Shown: positions 25,957 through 34,282 of the stretch, piece by piece
Position numbering within the stretch: the stretch's first letter is position 1
Layout: each line of letters begins with the position of its first letter
From: CBFFRJ01 sp963530515
Lineage (GTDB): Bacteria > Pseudomonadota > Gammaproteobacteria > Enterobacterales > Enterobacteriaceae
NCBI GenBank assembly: GCA_963530515.1
Contig: CAUSEC010000007.1
Location: forward strand, 1-64,000
DNA: 64,000 nucleotides
Direction of reading: 5' to 3'
Made by a program: the position numbers and the translations under genes
The notes under the pieces: generated by a model
Told to the model about the DNA's origin: nothing
The model's input: the letters and a program-made list of their open reading frames with translations, nothing else
Databases searched by the model: none

Positions 25957-26886
25957 ATGACGCAAAAACGGTTGCTGGACTGTGCCGCTTCTGACCTGGT
26001 ACAGCTGGATAAAGACGCGCTTATCTATGCGATTCGCGCCAGTGAAGGGCGTGTGCTGGTAAGCGAAACCATTGCCGTGACCCAGCCTTTGCTTAACAAC
26101 GTCAGCAATGCGGAACTGGCGGCATCGCAGGGAGCCGACATTCTGCTGATCAATATGTTTGACAGCGAAAACCCGCAGATTCAGGGGCTGCCCGCGGGCA
26201 TTGAACCTGCGGATGCGTTACGTGAACTGCAACGGCTGACCGGGCGGGTCATTGGCGTCAATCTCGAAGCGGTCGATCCGCGCTACGCTGCCGCCCATGA
26301 TGACATCTGGTCGATGAAGCCGGGGCGGGCTGCCACCGCGGAGAATGCCCGCAAGGTGGTCGCCATGGGGGCAAAAATCATTGTGCTGACCGGGAATCCG
26401 AATAACGGCGTCAGTAATCATGCCCTGGGGCTGGCAGTAAAAGCGATTCGGGATGCGATTGGGGACAGCGCCGTGCTGATTACCGGCAAGATGCACGGCG
26501 CGGGCATTGTGCGGGAAAGCGGCAGCGCGATTATCACCCAGGAGGATGTGGCCTGGTTTGCAGAGCAGGGAGCCGATGTGGTGCTGATACCGGCACCGGG
26601 GACAGTGCCAGGCATGAGTCAGCAAAAAGTGGCTTCGCTGATAGACGTCGCCCATGCCAACGGCGTGCTCGCGATGACCGCGATCGGCACTTCGCAGGAA
26701 GGCGCAGACGTCAGCACGGTGCGCCAGATCGCGCTGATGAGCAAAATGGCCGGAGCGGATTTACATCATATTGGTGATACCGGCTTTATGGGGATGGCGT
26801 TGCCGGAGAATATCTTTGCCTATAGCGTGGCGATCCGCGGCGTGCGTCATACCTATACGCGTATTGCGCGGTCTGTTTTGCGTTAA
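25957..26886 (+). CDS. TIM-barrel protein of unknown function
   Basis: A protein of about 309 residues with no signal peptide and alternating strand-helix units consistent with a (beta/alpha)8 barrel: ADILLINMFDSEN, GRVIGVNLEAVD, AKIIVLTGNPNNGVSN, SAVLITGKMHGAGI, ADVVLIPAPGTVPG and GVLAMTAIGTSQEGAD. The glycine-rich strand ends suggest a phosphate-binding site. I recall similar proteins annotated only as domains of unknown function or, misleadingly, as haloacid dehalogenase-like. The start at 25957 follows AAGGGTG; the longer frame from 25849 covers the promoter region. The divergent GntR gene probably controls it. No function is assigned. Confidence 0.75.
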   Translation: MTQKRLLDCAASDLVQLDKDALIYAIRASEGRVLVSETIAVTQPLLNNVSNAELAASQGADILLINMFDSENPQIQGLPAGIEPADALRELQRLTGRVIGVNLEAVDPRYAAAHDDIWSMKPGRAATAENARKVVAMGAKIIVLTGNPNNGVSNHALGLAVKAIRDAIGDSAVLITGKMHGAGIVRESGSAIITQEDVAWFAEQGADVVLIPAPGTVPGMSQQKVASLIDVAHANGVLAMTAIGTSQEGADVSTVRQIALMSKMAGADLHHIGDTGFMGMALPENIFAYSVAIRGVRHTYTRIARSVLR

Positions 26887-26906
26887 AAGCGGGGTAAACA
26901 GGAAAG

Positions 26907-26934
26907 CAGATATCCGCAGCGGCGCGGATATCTG
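26907..26934. terminator. Bidirectional terminator hairpin
   Basis: A perfect 11-bp stem, CAGATATCCGC at 26907-26917 and GCGGATATCTG at 26924-26934, with a 6-base loop, lies between the converging TIM-barrel and NudK-like genes. No clear T-run follows on either side. Confidence 0.6.
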
Positions 26935-26945
26935 TAACGGCTCAC

Positions 26946-27530
26946 TCAGAGGATCTTTTTCAGCGCCACGTGGTACAGCAACATGATGGTTTTCGCATCC
27001 ACAATCAGCCCACTTTCAATACCGGCCAGCGCCTCGTCGAGGGTCATTTCCAGCACTTCGATATCTTCCCCTTCATCTTCAAGGCCGCCACCCTGGCTCA
27101 CTTTGTCGTCCGGGTGATATTCCGCGATATAGAAATAGAGCTTTTCGGTGACGGAGCCGGGGCTCATATAGGCTTCGAAGACTTTCTGCACGTTCTCAAT
27201 ACGATAGCCGGTCTCTTCCTCGGCTTCGGCTTTGATGCGGTTCTCAGGGTCCATGTTATCGAGCAGCCCGGCCGCCGCTTCAATCAGGTTATCCTCATGG
27301 CCGTTCACAAACACCGGGAAGCGGAACTGGCGCGTCAGGGTGACGGTGCGTTTTTCCCGGTTGTAGAGCAGGATGGTTGCGCCGTTGCCTCTGTCGTACA
27401 CCTCGCGGTTTTGCCGCTGCCACTCGCCGTCCTGCCTGCGGATATCAAAGGTGTATTTCTTTAACGTATACCAGTCGTCGGATAACACTTTACTGTCAGC
27501 AATGCGTACTTCTGCACGTTTTGATTGCAC
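26946..27530 (-). CDS. Nudix hydrolase, NudK-like (GDP-mannose pyrophosphatase type)
   Basis: A 194-residue Nudix hydrolase resembling E. coli NudK (191 residues), which splits GDP-mannose and other sugar nucleotides. The shared NREVYDRGNGATILLYN and EAYMSPGSVTEKLYFYIAEY can be read. The Nudix box is GLLDNMDPENRIKAEAEEETGY, with the metal-binding EAEEE core. I use the GTG at 27530, with GGAGG at seven bases, because it gives the normal NudK length; the ATG at 27668 would add 46 unrelated residues. It is divergent from the DeoR gene across 99 bases. Confidence 0.83.
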   Translation of the reverse strand: MQSKRAEVRIADSKVLSDDWYTLKKYTFDIRRQDGEWQRQNREVYDRGNGATILLYNREKRTVTLTRQFRFPVFVNGHEDNLIEAAAGLLDNMDPENRIKAEAEEETGYRIENVQKVFEAYMSPGSVTEKLYFYIAEYHPDDKVSQGGGLEDEGEDIEVLEMTLDEALAGIESGLIVDAKTIMLLYHVALKKIL

Positions 27531-27629
27531 GATCGTTCCTCCATACGTAGAGTAGTCATCATAAACGGCAGTTTCGTGCATGATCAAGATCATTCGTGTA
27601 ATAAATCGTGCAATAACAGGAAAACAGCA

Positions 27630-28388
27630 ATGCTCACCAGCCAGCGTAAAAGTCTCATCCTCGAACAACTCGCCCGCGAGGGCCTGGTGCTGTCAAAAGA
27701 TCTCAGCCTGCAGTTTGCCGTGTCGGAAGACACCATTCGTCGGGATCTGCGGGAACTGGCGGCGGCCGGGGAATTACAACGCGTGCACGGCGGCGCGCTG
27801 CCTGCATCGGGCGCAACGGTGGATTTTGCCGGGCGACAGGGGCTGAGCCTTGACTCGAAAAAGCGGGTCGCCAGAAAGGGGGCGGAGCTTATCTCTGACG
27901 GGCAGGTGGTGATCATTGATGGCGGCACTACCACCGCCGAGCTGGTGAGCTTTCTGCCTCGTACTCTTAGCATCACGGTGGTGACCCACAGTCCGGGGAT
28001 TGCGCTGGCACTGGTGGAGCATCCGCGCATTGACGTTATTTTGATCGGCGGAACGTTATTCAAGCATTCCGTGGTGGCAACCGGAACCACGGCTATTGAG
28101 AGTATCGCCGCGATTCAGGCCGACCTGTTCTTTATGGGCGTCACCGGTATTCATCCAAAGGCCGGGCTGACCACCGGGGATTACGAGGAAGCCTGCGTGA
28201 AACGTGCGTTCTCGCGCCGGGCGGCGGAAACCATCGTGCTGGCGTCGGCGGAGAAAATTAATGCGGCCTCGCCGTATGTGATTGGTGATTTAACGCTGGC
28301 GAATACGGTAGTGGTTGAGGAGGGCGTTGAACAGAGTCTGGTGCATTCGCTGGAAGCGGCGGGGGTGCTGGTGGTGACGGCACAATAA
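27630..28388 (+). CDS. DeoR-family transcriptional regulator
   Basis: A 252-residue regulator with an N-terminal DeoR helix-turn-helix (SQRKSLILEQLAREGLVLSKDLSLQFAVSEDTIRRDLRELAAAGELQRVHGGAL, residues 3-56) and a C-terminal DeoRC sugar-phosphate-binding domain with IIDGGTTTAELVSFLP and GVTGIHPKAGLTTGDYEEA. Such regulators respond to phosphorylated sugars or sugar acids. I start at the ATG at 27630; the frame opens at 27525 but the first 35 codons lie in the shared promoter region. The converging GudP-like transporter suggests sugar-acid metabolism, but the control target is not shown. Confidence 0.88.
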   Translation: MLTSQRKSLILEQLAREGLVLSKDLSLQFAVSEDTIRRDLRELAAAGELQRVHGGALPASGATVDFAGRQGLSLDSKKRVARKGAELISDGQVVIIDGGTTTAELVSFLPRTLSITVVTHSPGIALALVEHPRIDVILIGGTLFKHSVVATGTTAIESIAAIQADLFFMGVTGIHPKAGLTTGDYEEACVKRAFSRRAAETIVLASAEKINAASPYVIGDLTLANTVVVEEGVEQSLVHSLEAAGVLVVTAQ

Positions 28389-28400
28389 TGTATTGAAAAC

Positions 28401-28427
28401 GAAAGACAGGCGCAGGGCCTGTCTTTC
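28401..28427. terminator. Bidirectional terminator hairpin
   Basis: A perfect 11-bp stem, GAAAGACAGGC at 28401-28411 and GCCTGTCTTTC at 28417-28427, with a 5-base loop, sits between the converging DeoR and GudP-like genes. Confidence 0.65.
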
Positions 28428-28439
28428 GGGTTAAGCGTA

Positions 28440-29804
28440 TTACCCCAGCATTTTAGCGTCAGGTTCGGCTTTTTTGATTTCAATACGTTTGATCGGACCG
28501 ACAATCACCAGGTAGCTGAAGATAGCGACCAGCGCATGCAGTGCCACGTAAACCAGCGCGTATTCAAAGTGGCCGGTGGCCTTCACGATGTAACCAATCA
28601 CCACCGGGGAGATAATCCCGGAAATGTTGCCACACAGGTTGAAGATACCGCCTGCTGTACCCGCCATCTCTTTCGGTGCCACGTCGGACATCACCGCCCA
28701 GCCCAGCGCACCGATGCCTTTGCCGAGGAAGGCCAGCGCCATAAAGAACACGACCATGTAGATGGAATCCACGTAGTTACAGAAGATCATCATCATCGAC
28801 ATCAGCATGCCGAAGACGATTGGTGTCTTACGGGCAATGGAGAGTGATTTGGTGGCTTTCAGAATACGGTCAGACAGCACGCCGCCTAACAAGCCGCCGA
28901 GGAAGCCGCAAATGGCCGGGATAGCCGCAATAAAGCCCACGGTTTTAATATCCAGGTGTTTTTCCATGGCCAGATACAGCGGGAACCAGGTAATAAAGAA
29001 ATAGGTGATAACCGTAATACAGTACTGGCCCAGGTAAATCCCCAACAGCATGCGGTTGCTCATCAGTTGTTTCAGCGCACCTTTATTTTTGGTCGGTGCC
29101 TTTTTCACATTGTTCTGGTCCATATCGACCAGCGCACCACCTTCACGGATATAGTCGATTTCCGCGGCGTTGGCTTTGGGGTGAGAGAGCGGATTATGAA
29201 TCACTTTCGCCGCAACCAGCGTCACCAGCAGACCCAGGATCCCCATAAAGATGAAGATGGATTCCCAGCCCATCGACATGGTCAGCCAGCCCATGATGGG
29301 AGCGAAAATGACGGTGGCAAAGTACTGCGCGGAGTTAAAAATAGCCGCTGCCGTAGCGCGCTCTTTTGACGGGAACCAGGCGGCAATAAAACGGCTGTTA
29401 CCGGGCATAGAAGGGGCTTCCGCCAGACCGACGAAGAACAACAGCACCGCCAGGCTAATCAGCGCGCCGTAACCGTCAAAGACAGCAACAAACCCTTGCA
29501 GCAGCGTGAAGATGGACCACAGGCTCAGGCTCCAGAGGTAGATTTTCTTGGAGCCAAAACGGTCGAGTAACCAGCCACCGGGGATCTGCGCAATACAGTA
29601 AGCCCAGGCAAAGGCGGAGAAAATCCAGCCCATCTGGCCTGGGTTAATGCCCAGCGCAGAGGACATGTCTTTCCCGGCAATGGCAAGCGTAGTACGGTCA
29701 CCGACGTTTACCGCCGTGACAATAAATAACATGATGACGATATGCCACCTGATATTCGTTTTTTTGGCGTAGGCAACGCCCTCAAGATTATTAACTTGAC
29801 TCAT
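28440..29804 (-). CDS. Sugar-acid MFS transporter, GudP/GarP type (anion:cation symporter)
   Basis: A 454-residue inner-membrane transporter with 12 helices, similar along its length to GudP and GarP, the glucarate/galactarate carriers. Family marks are VGDRTTLAIAG, GWIFSAFAWAYCIAQIPGGWLLDRFGSKK, GLAEAPSMPGNSRFIAAWFP and FLGKGIGALGWAVMSD. It probably imports a hexarate or hexuronate with protons. No dehydratase or aldolase for such acids is adjacent, so the pathway genes must be elsewhere. It converges on the DeoR gene. The upstream 612 bases hold its promoter. Confidence 0.85.
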   Translation of the reverse strand: MSQVNNLEGVAYAKKTNIRWHIVIMLFIVTAVNVGDRTTLAIAGKDMSSALGINPGQMGWIFSAFAWAYCIAQIPGGWLLDRFGSKKIYLWSLSLWSIFTLLQGFVAVFDGYGALISLAVLLFFVGLAEAPSMPGNSRFIAAWFPSKERATAAAIFNSAQYFATVIFAPIMGWLTMSMGWESIFIFMGILGLLVTLVAAKVIHNPLSHPKANAAEIDYIREGGALVDMDQNNVKKAPTKNKGALKQLMSNRMLLGIYLGQYCITVITYFFITWFPLYLAMEKHLDIKTVGFIAAIPAICGFLGGLLGGVLSDRILKATKSLSIARKTPIVFGMLMSMMMIFCNYVDSIYMVVFFMALAFLGKGIGALGWAVMSDVAPKEMAGTAGGIFNLCGNISGIISPVVIGYIVKATGHFEYALVYVALHALVAIFSYLVIVGPIKRIEIKKAEPDAKMLG

Positions 29805-30417
29805 GAAGAACCACCTCGAAGTTATTAAATTGTTCGAAATTTAAAAAATTATTACGAGCTGAAACCTTATTTTTTATTTTCCCGTAGGCTGAAAACTGTT
29901 CATTTGCTCTGTTGTGTGCTCGTGCAATGTATTAAAGATAAAGCGCTGCCAGCCCTGCAACAATGTGCATATGCATGAACAAAAGGGGGTGTTTTTCGCG
30001 TTTACCTCGAACGGGGTAAAATGTTTGAAGTGGATCACGATTTTTACTGGTTGTTCTGCCTACCGGTAACATTTTGAATCATTTTAATCGCTGACGCTTC
30101 TTTACGTTGCGTTTGTTATTTATGAATAGTTTCCCCAGTGAATTACTCATATATTTGCTGCTCTCTTATGCAAAGGTTAAAAAAAGAATATGAGTTTTAA
30201 CTTATATGAATAGTTTTGTTTACACGCAGGCCGGATTGTTAGCGGGGCAGTGAACGAGGGGAAGGGTCTTACGGGGCGTCGGCGTGAGGCAACGGTATTG
30301 TGCACCTTAAGTGAAATGCATAGTCAGGGCCGCGTCCCTACAGAGACGCATCCTGGCATGAGTGGATATAATGTTTAATTTACCTTCCGTGGATAGGATT
30401 TTCTTTCTAATAACTGG
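29805..30417. promoter_or_regulatory. Intergenic region upstream of the GudP-like gene
   Basis: This AT-rich stretch of 613 bases lies between two minus-strand genes. It should carry the GudP-like promoter and the 3' end of the small ORF transcript. I see a short stem, GCGTC with GACGC, near 30336-30354 and no open frame with a ribosome site. A GGATCAC half-site near 30032 is a possible but weak CRP match. Confidence 0.3.
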
Positions 30418-30528
30418 TTATCCGCTTACTGCGGATACATAGGTATATGTCAGCACACCGATCGCCGTACAACTGATAATTGCAATAATCACCATCATCA
30501 CCAGATATCTCATTTTTAATCCAAACAT
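30418..30528 (-). CDS. Small single-pass membrane protein, 36 residues
   Basis: An open frame of 36 codons begins with MFGLKMRYL and continues as one hydrophobic helix (VMMVIIAIISCTAIGVL, about residues 10-26) and a short polar tail ending AVSG. It follows an almost perfect ribosome site, AAGGAGGA at about 6 bases spacing, much stronger than most genes here, which is the main reason to believe it. A stem, TATCCGC with GCGGATA, overlaps the stop codon. The FNR box lies about 83 bases upstream, between this gene and the divergent UspG-like gene. I do not recognise the sequence as a named small protein; by analogy it could be a regulatory subunit of a membrane transporter. Confidence 0.6.
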   Translation of the reverse strand: MFGLKMRYLVMMVIIAIISCTAIGVLTYTYVSAVSG

Positions 30529-30610
30529 AATTCCTCCTTAAGAATGATCTCAATGCCAGGGTTTCCCTGGAAAGGGGCGATGAGTATTGGGCATGAAAAT
30601 GCGAGTTATA

Positions 30611-30624
30611 TTGATCGCAATCAA
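30611..30624. promoter_or_regulatory. Perfect FNR box
   Basis: TTGATCGCAATCAA matches the FNR consensus TTGAT-N4-ATCAA at every fixed position. It lies 83 bases before the small membrane protein start and about 218 before the UspG-like start, so it may induce one or both when oxygen is low. The distance to the small ORF fits activation from near position -41 if its transcript leader is about 40 bases. The rest of 30529-30841 is AT-rich with no other clear site. Confidence 0.65.
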
Positions 30625-30841
30625 TAAAAAACGGGTATTTTTGTGTATTGCGATAATTTTAACTATCAATACCTAAATCAATAGTTGATAAAGCTATCAT
30701 TTATTATCTTTTCAAAACATGACGAATTATTTCCGGTGTGAATGTTAAGTTATTATCCATCAATATTACAGCGATTGATGATTTTTTAATCGCGTTCGTT
30801 ATTTTTTCTGATTATTTATTATCAATATCGAGGGTTTAAAT

Positions 30842-31273
30842 ATGTACAAAAATATTCTGGTTCCTGTCGATGTCTCTGAATTGGGTCTGACAAATAAAGC
30901 ACTCGTACATTCAATTTTTATGGCCAAACACTCTGATGGCAATATTCATCTGGTGGCGGTCAACCCCGGTTTTTCACCTGAGTTGACGCGCGGATTTATT
31001 TCGGATGCAAAACGGATGGAAAAACATCTGTTTGACGTCTCAAGCACGGCACTGACGGCGCTGGCAAGCAAAATGGATTACCCGGCAGAGAAAATTCATG
31101 TGCATGTTTGCAATGGCAATATTCGCGATGAAATTACGCGTACCGCAGACAACCTCAATGCTGACGTGATTGTTATCGGTTCCCGAAATCCCAGCATCAA
31201 AACCCATCTGCTGGGATCCTCAGCGGCCAGCATCATTCGCTATGCGCGTGTACCGGTGCTGGTGGTCCGCTAA
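30842..31273 (+). CDS. Universal stress protein, UspG-like
   Basis: A 143-residue UspA-superfamily protein with the E. coli UspG pattern: MYKNILVPVDVSE at the start and VIVIGSRNPSIKTHLLGSSAASIIRYA, then PVLVVR, at the end. The nucleotide loop follows the G-x2-x-x9-GS form of UspG and UspF, which bind ATP or are adenylylated. The P-type ATPase homologue follows after 45 bases in the same direction, so they form an operon. The FNR box upstream suggests low-oxygen induction, as known for several usp genes. It is probably a paralog, since the normal uspG neighbourhood (ahpCF, dsbG) is not seen. Confidence 0.87.
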   Translation: MYKNILVPVDVSELGLTNKALVHSIFMAKHSDGNIHLVAVNPGFSPELTRGFISDAKRMEKHLFDVSSTALTALASKMDYPAEKIHVHVCNGNIRDEITRTADNLNADVIVIGSRNPSIKTHLLGSSAASIIRYARVPVLVVR

Positions 31274-31318
31274 GCAAAGCATGCCGCACTGTTTTAAGCT
31301 GGATTCCAGGAGGGAACC

Positions 31319-33565
31319 GTGGATTCAGGACAACCGGACGTCGTGTTACATCAGCACAGTGTGGAAAAGGCGTTACCGCGAAAAGTCGCTAAACCCGCAT
31401 GGCTGCGCTTTTTGCTGCATTTTAACAATGTGCTGATTTACGTGCTCCTGGTGGCTGCCGTGCTCACGGCAACGATGGGGCACTGGACTGACACCCTGAT
31501 GATTCTGGGTGTGGCGGTTATCAACGCGATGATGTCCGATATTGCAACACAGCGCACGCCCCTGATGCAGCAAACAGACACGCTGGGAAAGGTCATTTTC
31601 ACGCTTATCTTAGTGATGATGGTGGCGCTGCTTATTTTCAGTCTGGCCTTTCGCGATATGCCCGATTCGGAATTAATGCTGTTACTGATTAGCCTCGCCC
31701 TGGCTGTCGTGCCGGAAGGATTGCCCGTCATTATGTCCATCATTCTGTCTCCTGGCGTGCAAAAAATGGCGTTCCATAAAGCCATTATTCGCAAACTGCC
31801 TGCGGTGGAAACTCTGGGCGCGATGACGGTGATTTGCGCCGATAAGACCGGCACCTTAACGATGAACGAAATGACCGTGCAGACGATCATTACCGCCGAT
31901 AAGACGCTACACGTCGAAGGAAACAGCTACGAGCCGGTCGGAAAAATCGTTGAAGAGGGGCACTCTGATCCGGTTGCTGTCACGAGCGGGTCATTGCTGG
32001 AAAGTTATTTCACCGCCATCGACCTCTGCAACGACAGCCAGCTGTATCAGGATGAGAGTGGCATCTGGAAAATTGCCGGAAATCCAACGGAAGGTGCCCT
32101 GAAGACACTGGCCCGGAAGGCAGGGTTACCGGCAAGAGACGCGGAGTTTGTGAGTAGGCTCCCTTCTGACTCGCAGCATAAATACCTGTCAGCGCTGTAC
32201 CGGATAGGCGGTGAAGAGATGATTTTTCTCACCGGTGCGCCCGATGTGCTATTCCGACTCTGCCAGTATCAGCACACCCGGCAGGGGCTGGAGCCACTCA
32301 ATCTGCCATGGTGGGAAGCACAAATGGAAGCATACGCGCAAAAAGGGCTGCACAGGGTGGCGGCGGCATGGAAGCCCGCGAGAAAAGGGCAAAAAACGCT
32401 CTGCCATGAAGACGTTCAGACCGGCACCATCTTGTTGGGTATCGCGGGCATGATGGACCCGCCCAGGCCTGAAGCAGTTGCGGCGATCCACGATTGTCAG
32501 CAAGCCGGTATCCGCGTGAAGATGATAACAGGCGATCATCCACAAACGGCGTTAAGCACGGGCAAATTATTGGGCATTTGCCATACGCAAAGCGCCATTA
32601 CGGGACGTGAACTGAGGCTGATGGATGAAGCTCGGTTTATGGAGGCGGTACAGCGTTATGATATTTTCGCGCAAACCAACCCTGAAGATAAACGTCGTCT
32701 GGTGCAGGCGTTACAGCAGCAAGATGAGGTTGTTGGCGTAACCGGAGACGGGGAGGAGGATGCGCCCGCCCTGAAGCAGGCGGATGTAGGGATCGCGATG
32801 GGCATCAAAGCAAACGAGGTCACGAAAGAGGCGGCCGATATGGTGCTCACGGATGATAACTTCGCCACGCTTACCAGCGCCGTGCGTGAAGGGCGACGGG
32901 TTTACGACAATCTCAAGAAGACCATTTTGTTTATCATGCCGATGAACTTTGCGCAGGGCATGTTGATTATTATTGCCTTTCTCGCCGGGCATGTAATGCC
33001 ACTCACTCCGGGGCTGATTCTGTGGATGAACATGGTCACGCTGGCAACACTTTCGTTGGGTCTGGCGTTTGAAGCCGGTGAGAAAAACATCATGAACCGG
33101 CCGCCGCGCAGCCGTGGCAGGCGGATTATGGATGGATTCGCGCTCTGGCGGGTGGTCTTTGTCGGCTCGATGATGGCGTGCAGTGCATTTGCCCTTGAAG
33201 CCTGGCTGCAACCGGACGGTTATTCCCCGGCGTTTAGCCGTACCGTACTGCTGCAATTGCTGGTGACGGCGCAGTGGTTTTATATGATGAATTGTCGCGT
33301 GACGGACGGCTTTTCGCTGAACAGAGGGGCGCTGCGTAACAAAGGTATCTGGGTGGCCAGCGCGATGTTACTTGTGCTGCAAATGCTGATTATCTACGCG
33401 CCGTTTATGCAGACACTCTTCGGCACCGTCTCATTGCCGCCGCGCTACTGGGGCCTGACGTGCTGCATCGGCTTTGTTATGTTCCTGGTGGTTGAGATTG
33501 AAAAATCCCTGACCCGCAGGTGGCATACCGGGAAACGCCTGGCACACCTGTCTACTTCTCCGTAA
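31319..33565 (+). CDS. P-type ATPase homologue lacking the actuator domain
   Basis: A 748-residue cation P-type ATPase homologue (P2 type, normally about 900). The phosphorylation motif ICADKTGTLT is at Asp175, where full-length relatives have it near 320-330. Transmembrane helix 2 (ILGVAVINAMMSD, about 62-74) is followed at once by TPLMQQTDTLGKVIF, which normally comes after the A domain, so about 150 residues including the TGES loop are missing in frame. PEGLP in helix 4 and TGD (MITGDHPQ) are kept. KGAPE reads TGAPD and TGDGVNDAPAL reads TGDGEEDAPAL. The GTG start has AGGAGGG six bases before it. The ORF is otherwise intact. It is probably not a normal pump. Confidence 0.85.
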   Translation: MDSGQPDVVLHQHSVEKALPRKVAKPAWLRFLLHFNNVLIYVLLVAAVLTATMGHWTDTLMILGVAVINAMMSDIATQRTPLMQQTDTLGKVIFTLILVMMVALLIFSLAFRDMPDSELMLLLISLALAVVPEGLPVIMSIILSPGVQKMAFHKAIIRKLPAVETLGAMTVICADKTGTLTMNEMTVQTIITADKTLHVEGNSYEPVGKIVEEGHSDPVAVTSGSLLESYFTAIDLCNDSQLYQDESGIWKIAGNPTEGALKTLARKAGLPARDAEFVSRLPSDSQHKYLSALYRIGGEEMIFLTGAPDVLFRLCQYQHTRQGLEPLNLPWWEAQMEAYAQKGLHRVAAAWKPARKGQKTLCHEDVQTGTILLGIAGMMDPPRPEAVAAIHDCQQAGIRVKMITGDHPQTALSTGKLLGICHTQSAITGRELRLMDEARFMEAVQRYDIFAQTNPEDKRRLVQALQQQDEVVGVTGDGEEDAPALKQADVGIAMGIKANEVTKEAADMVLTDDNFATLTSAVREGRRVYDNLKKTILFIMPMNFAQGMLIIIAFLAGHVMPLTPGLILWMNMVTLATLSLGLAFEAGEKNIMNRPPRSRGRRIMDGFALWRVVFVGSMMACSAFALEAWLQPDGYSPAFSRTVLLQLLVTAQWFYMMNCRVTDGFSLNRGALRNKGIWVASAMLLVLQMLIIYAPFMQTLFGTVSLPPRYWGLTCCIGFVMFLVVEIEKSLTRRWHTGKRLAHLSTSP

Positions 33566-33573
33566 TCACATCT

Positions 33574-33599
33574 CCAGGCCTGAGTGAATTCAGGCCTGG
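33574..33599. terminator. Bidirectional terminator hairpin
   Basis: A perfect 10-bp stem, CCAGGCCTGA at 33574-33583 and TCAGGCCTGG at 33590-33599, with a 6-base loop, lies between the converging ATPase-like and GNAT genes. Confidence 0.65.
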
Positions 33600-33612
33600 C
33601 TGTACTTTCCTG

Positions 33613-34230
33613 TTATTGAGGGTCGATCAGGGGAACATGCGGCGCGGCATGACGCGGCAGATGCCCGGTCAGGCGCGGGTCCGGGCGCACCTCCACCTGG
33701 AATGCATAAGGGGTAAAGCCGGAACGAATATAAAAATTCAGTGCAGAAGGATGGTCGAAGGTGCAGGTATGCACCCAGAAACGTTCAATCGGCTTTGACC
33801 AGGCCAGTTCGCTGGCTTTGTTGATCACCGCACGCCCCAGGCCTTTGCCGGTCGTCCCCTGAACTAACCCGACGAACCCCAGTTCACACTGGCCGGGTTC
33901 ACTGAAATCCAGCTCCAGCATGCCAATGTCTTCGCCATCCTCGCGAATCACATAAATATCGACGTTATTATTGTTGAGAATATTTTTTAGCGCCTGGTCA
34001 GGCATAAATAAGCGTGAGAACCACAGCCAGTCTTCACCGACTTTGCGAAACAGCGTGCGATAGGTCGCCAGATCGTCGCCAGCAAAAGGCTCCAGCGTGA
34101 TGCCCGCAGGCAAAGGGGCGGCGTCAGTTTGCGGCTTCTGACGCATCTCCAGGCAGGTGACCACCGACGCGACATGGCCTGGCGGTATATCAGAATAACC
34201 AAATGCGATGTTGATCTTAGATGTACTCAT
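33613..34230 (-). CDS. GNAT-family N-acetyltransferase
   Basis: A 205-residue GNAT protein. The acetyl-CoA-binding region is LGFVGLVQGTTGKGLGRAVINKASELAWSKPIERFWVHTCTFDHPSALNFYIRSGFTPYAFQVEV, with the G-x-G-x-G/A loop as TGKGLGRA. An N-terminal extension of about 60 residues precedes the domain. The acceptor is unknown. It lies 52 bases after the end of the HipA-like gene in the same direction, and its start is supported by GGGAGAAAAATGAG. Confidence 0.82.
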   Translation of the reverse strand: MSTSKINIAFGYSDIPPGHVASVVTCLEMRQKPQTDAAPLPAGITLEPFAGDDLATYRTLFRKVGEDWLWFSRLFMPDQALKNILNNNNVDIYVIREDGEDIGMLELDFSEPGQCELGFVGLVQGTTGKGLGRAVINKASELAWSKPIERFWVHTCTFDHPSALNFYIRSGFTPYAFQVEVRPDPRLTGHLPRHAAPHVPLIDPQ

Positions 34231-34282
34231 TTTTCTCCCTTGTCACTTCCGGTGTTTTTAACAAGCGCACCACTATGCCATA

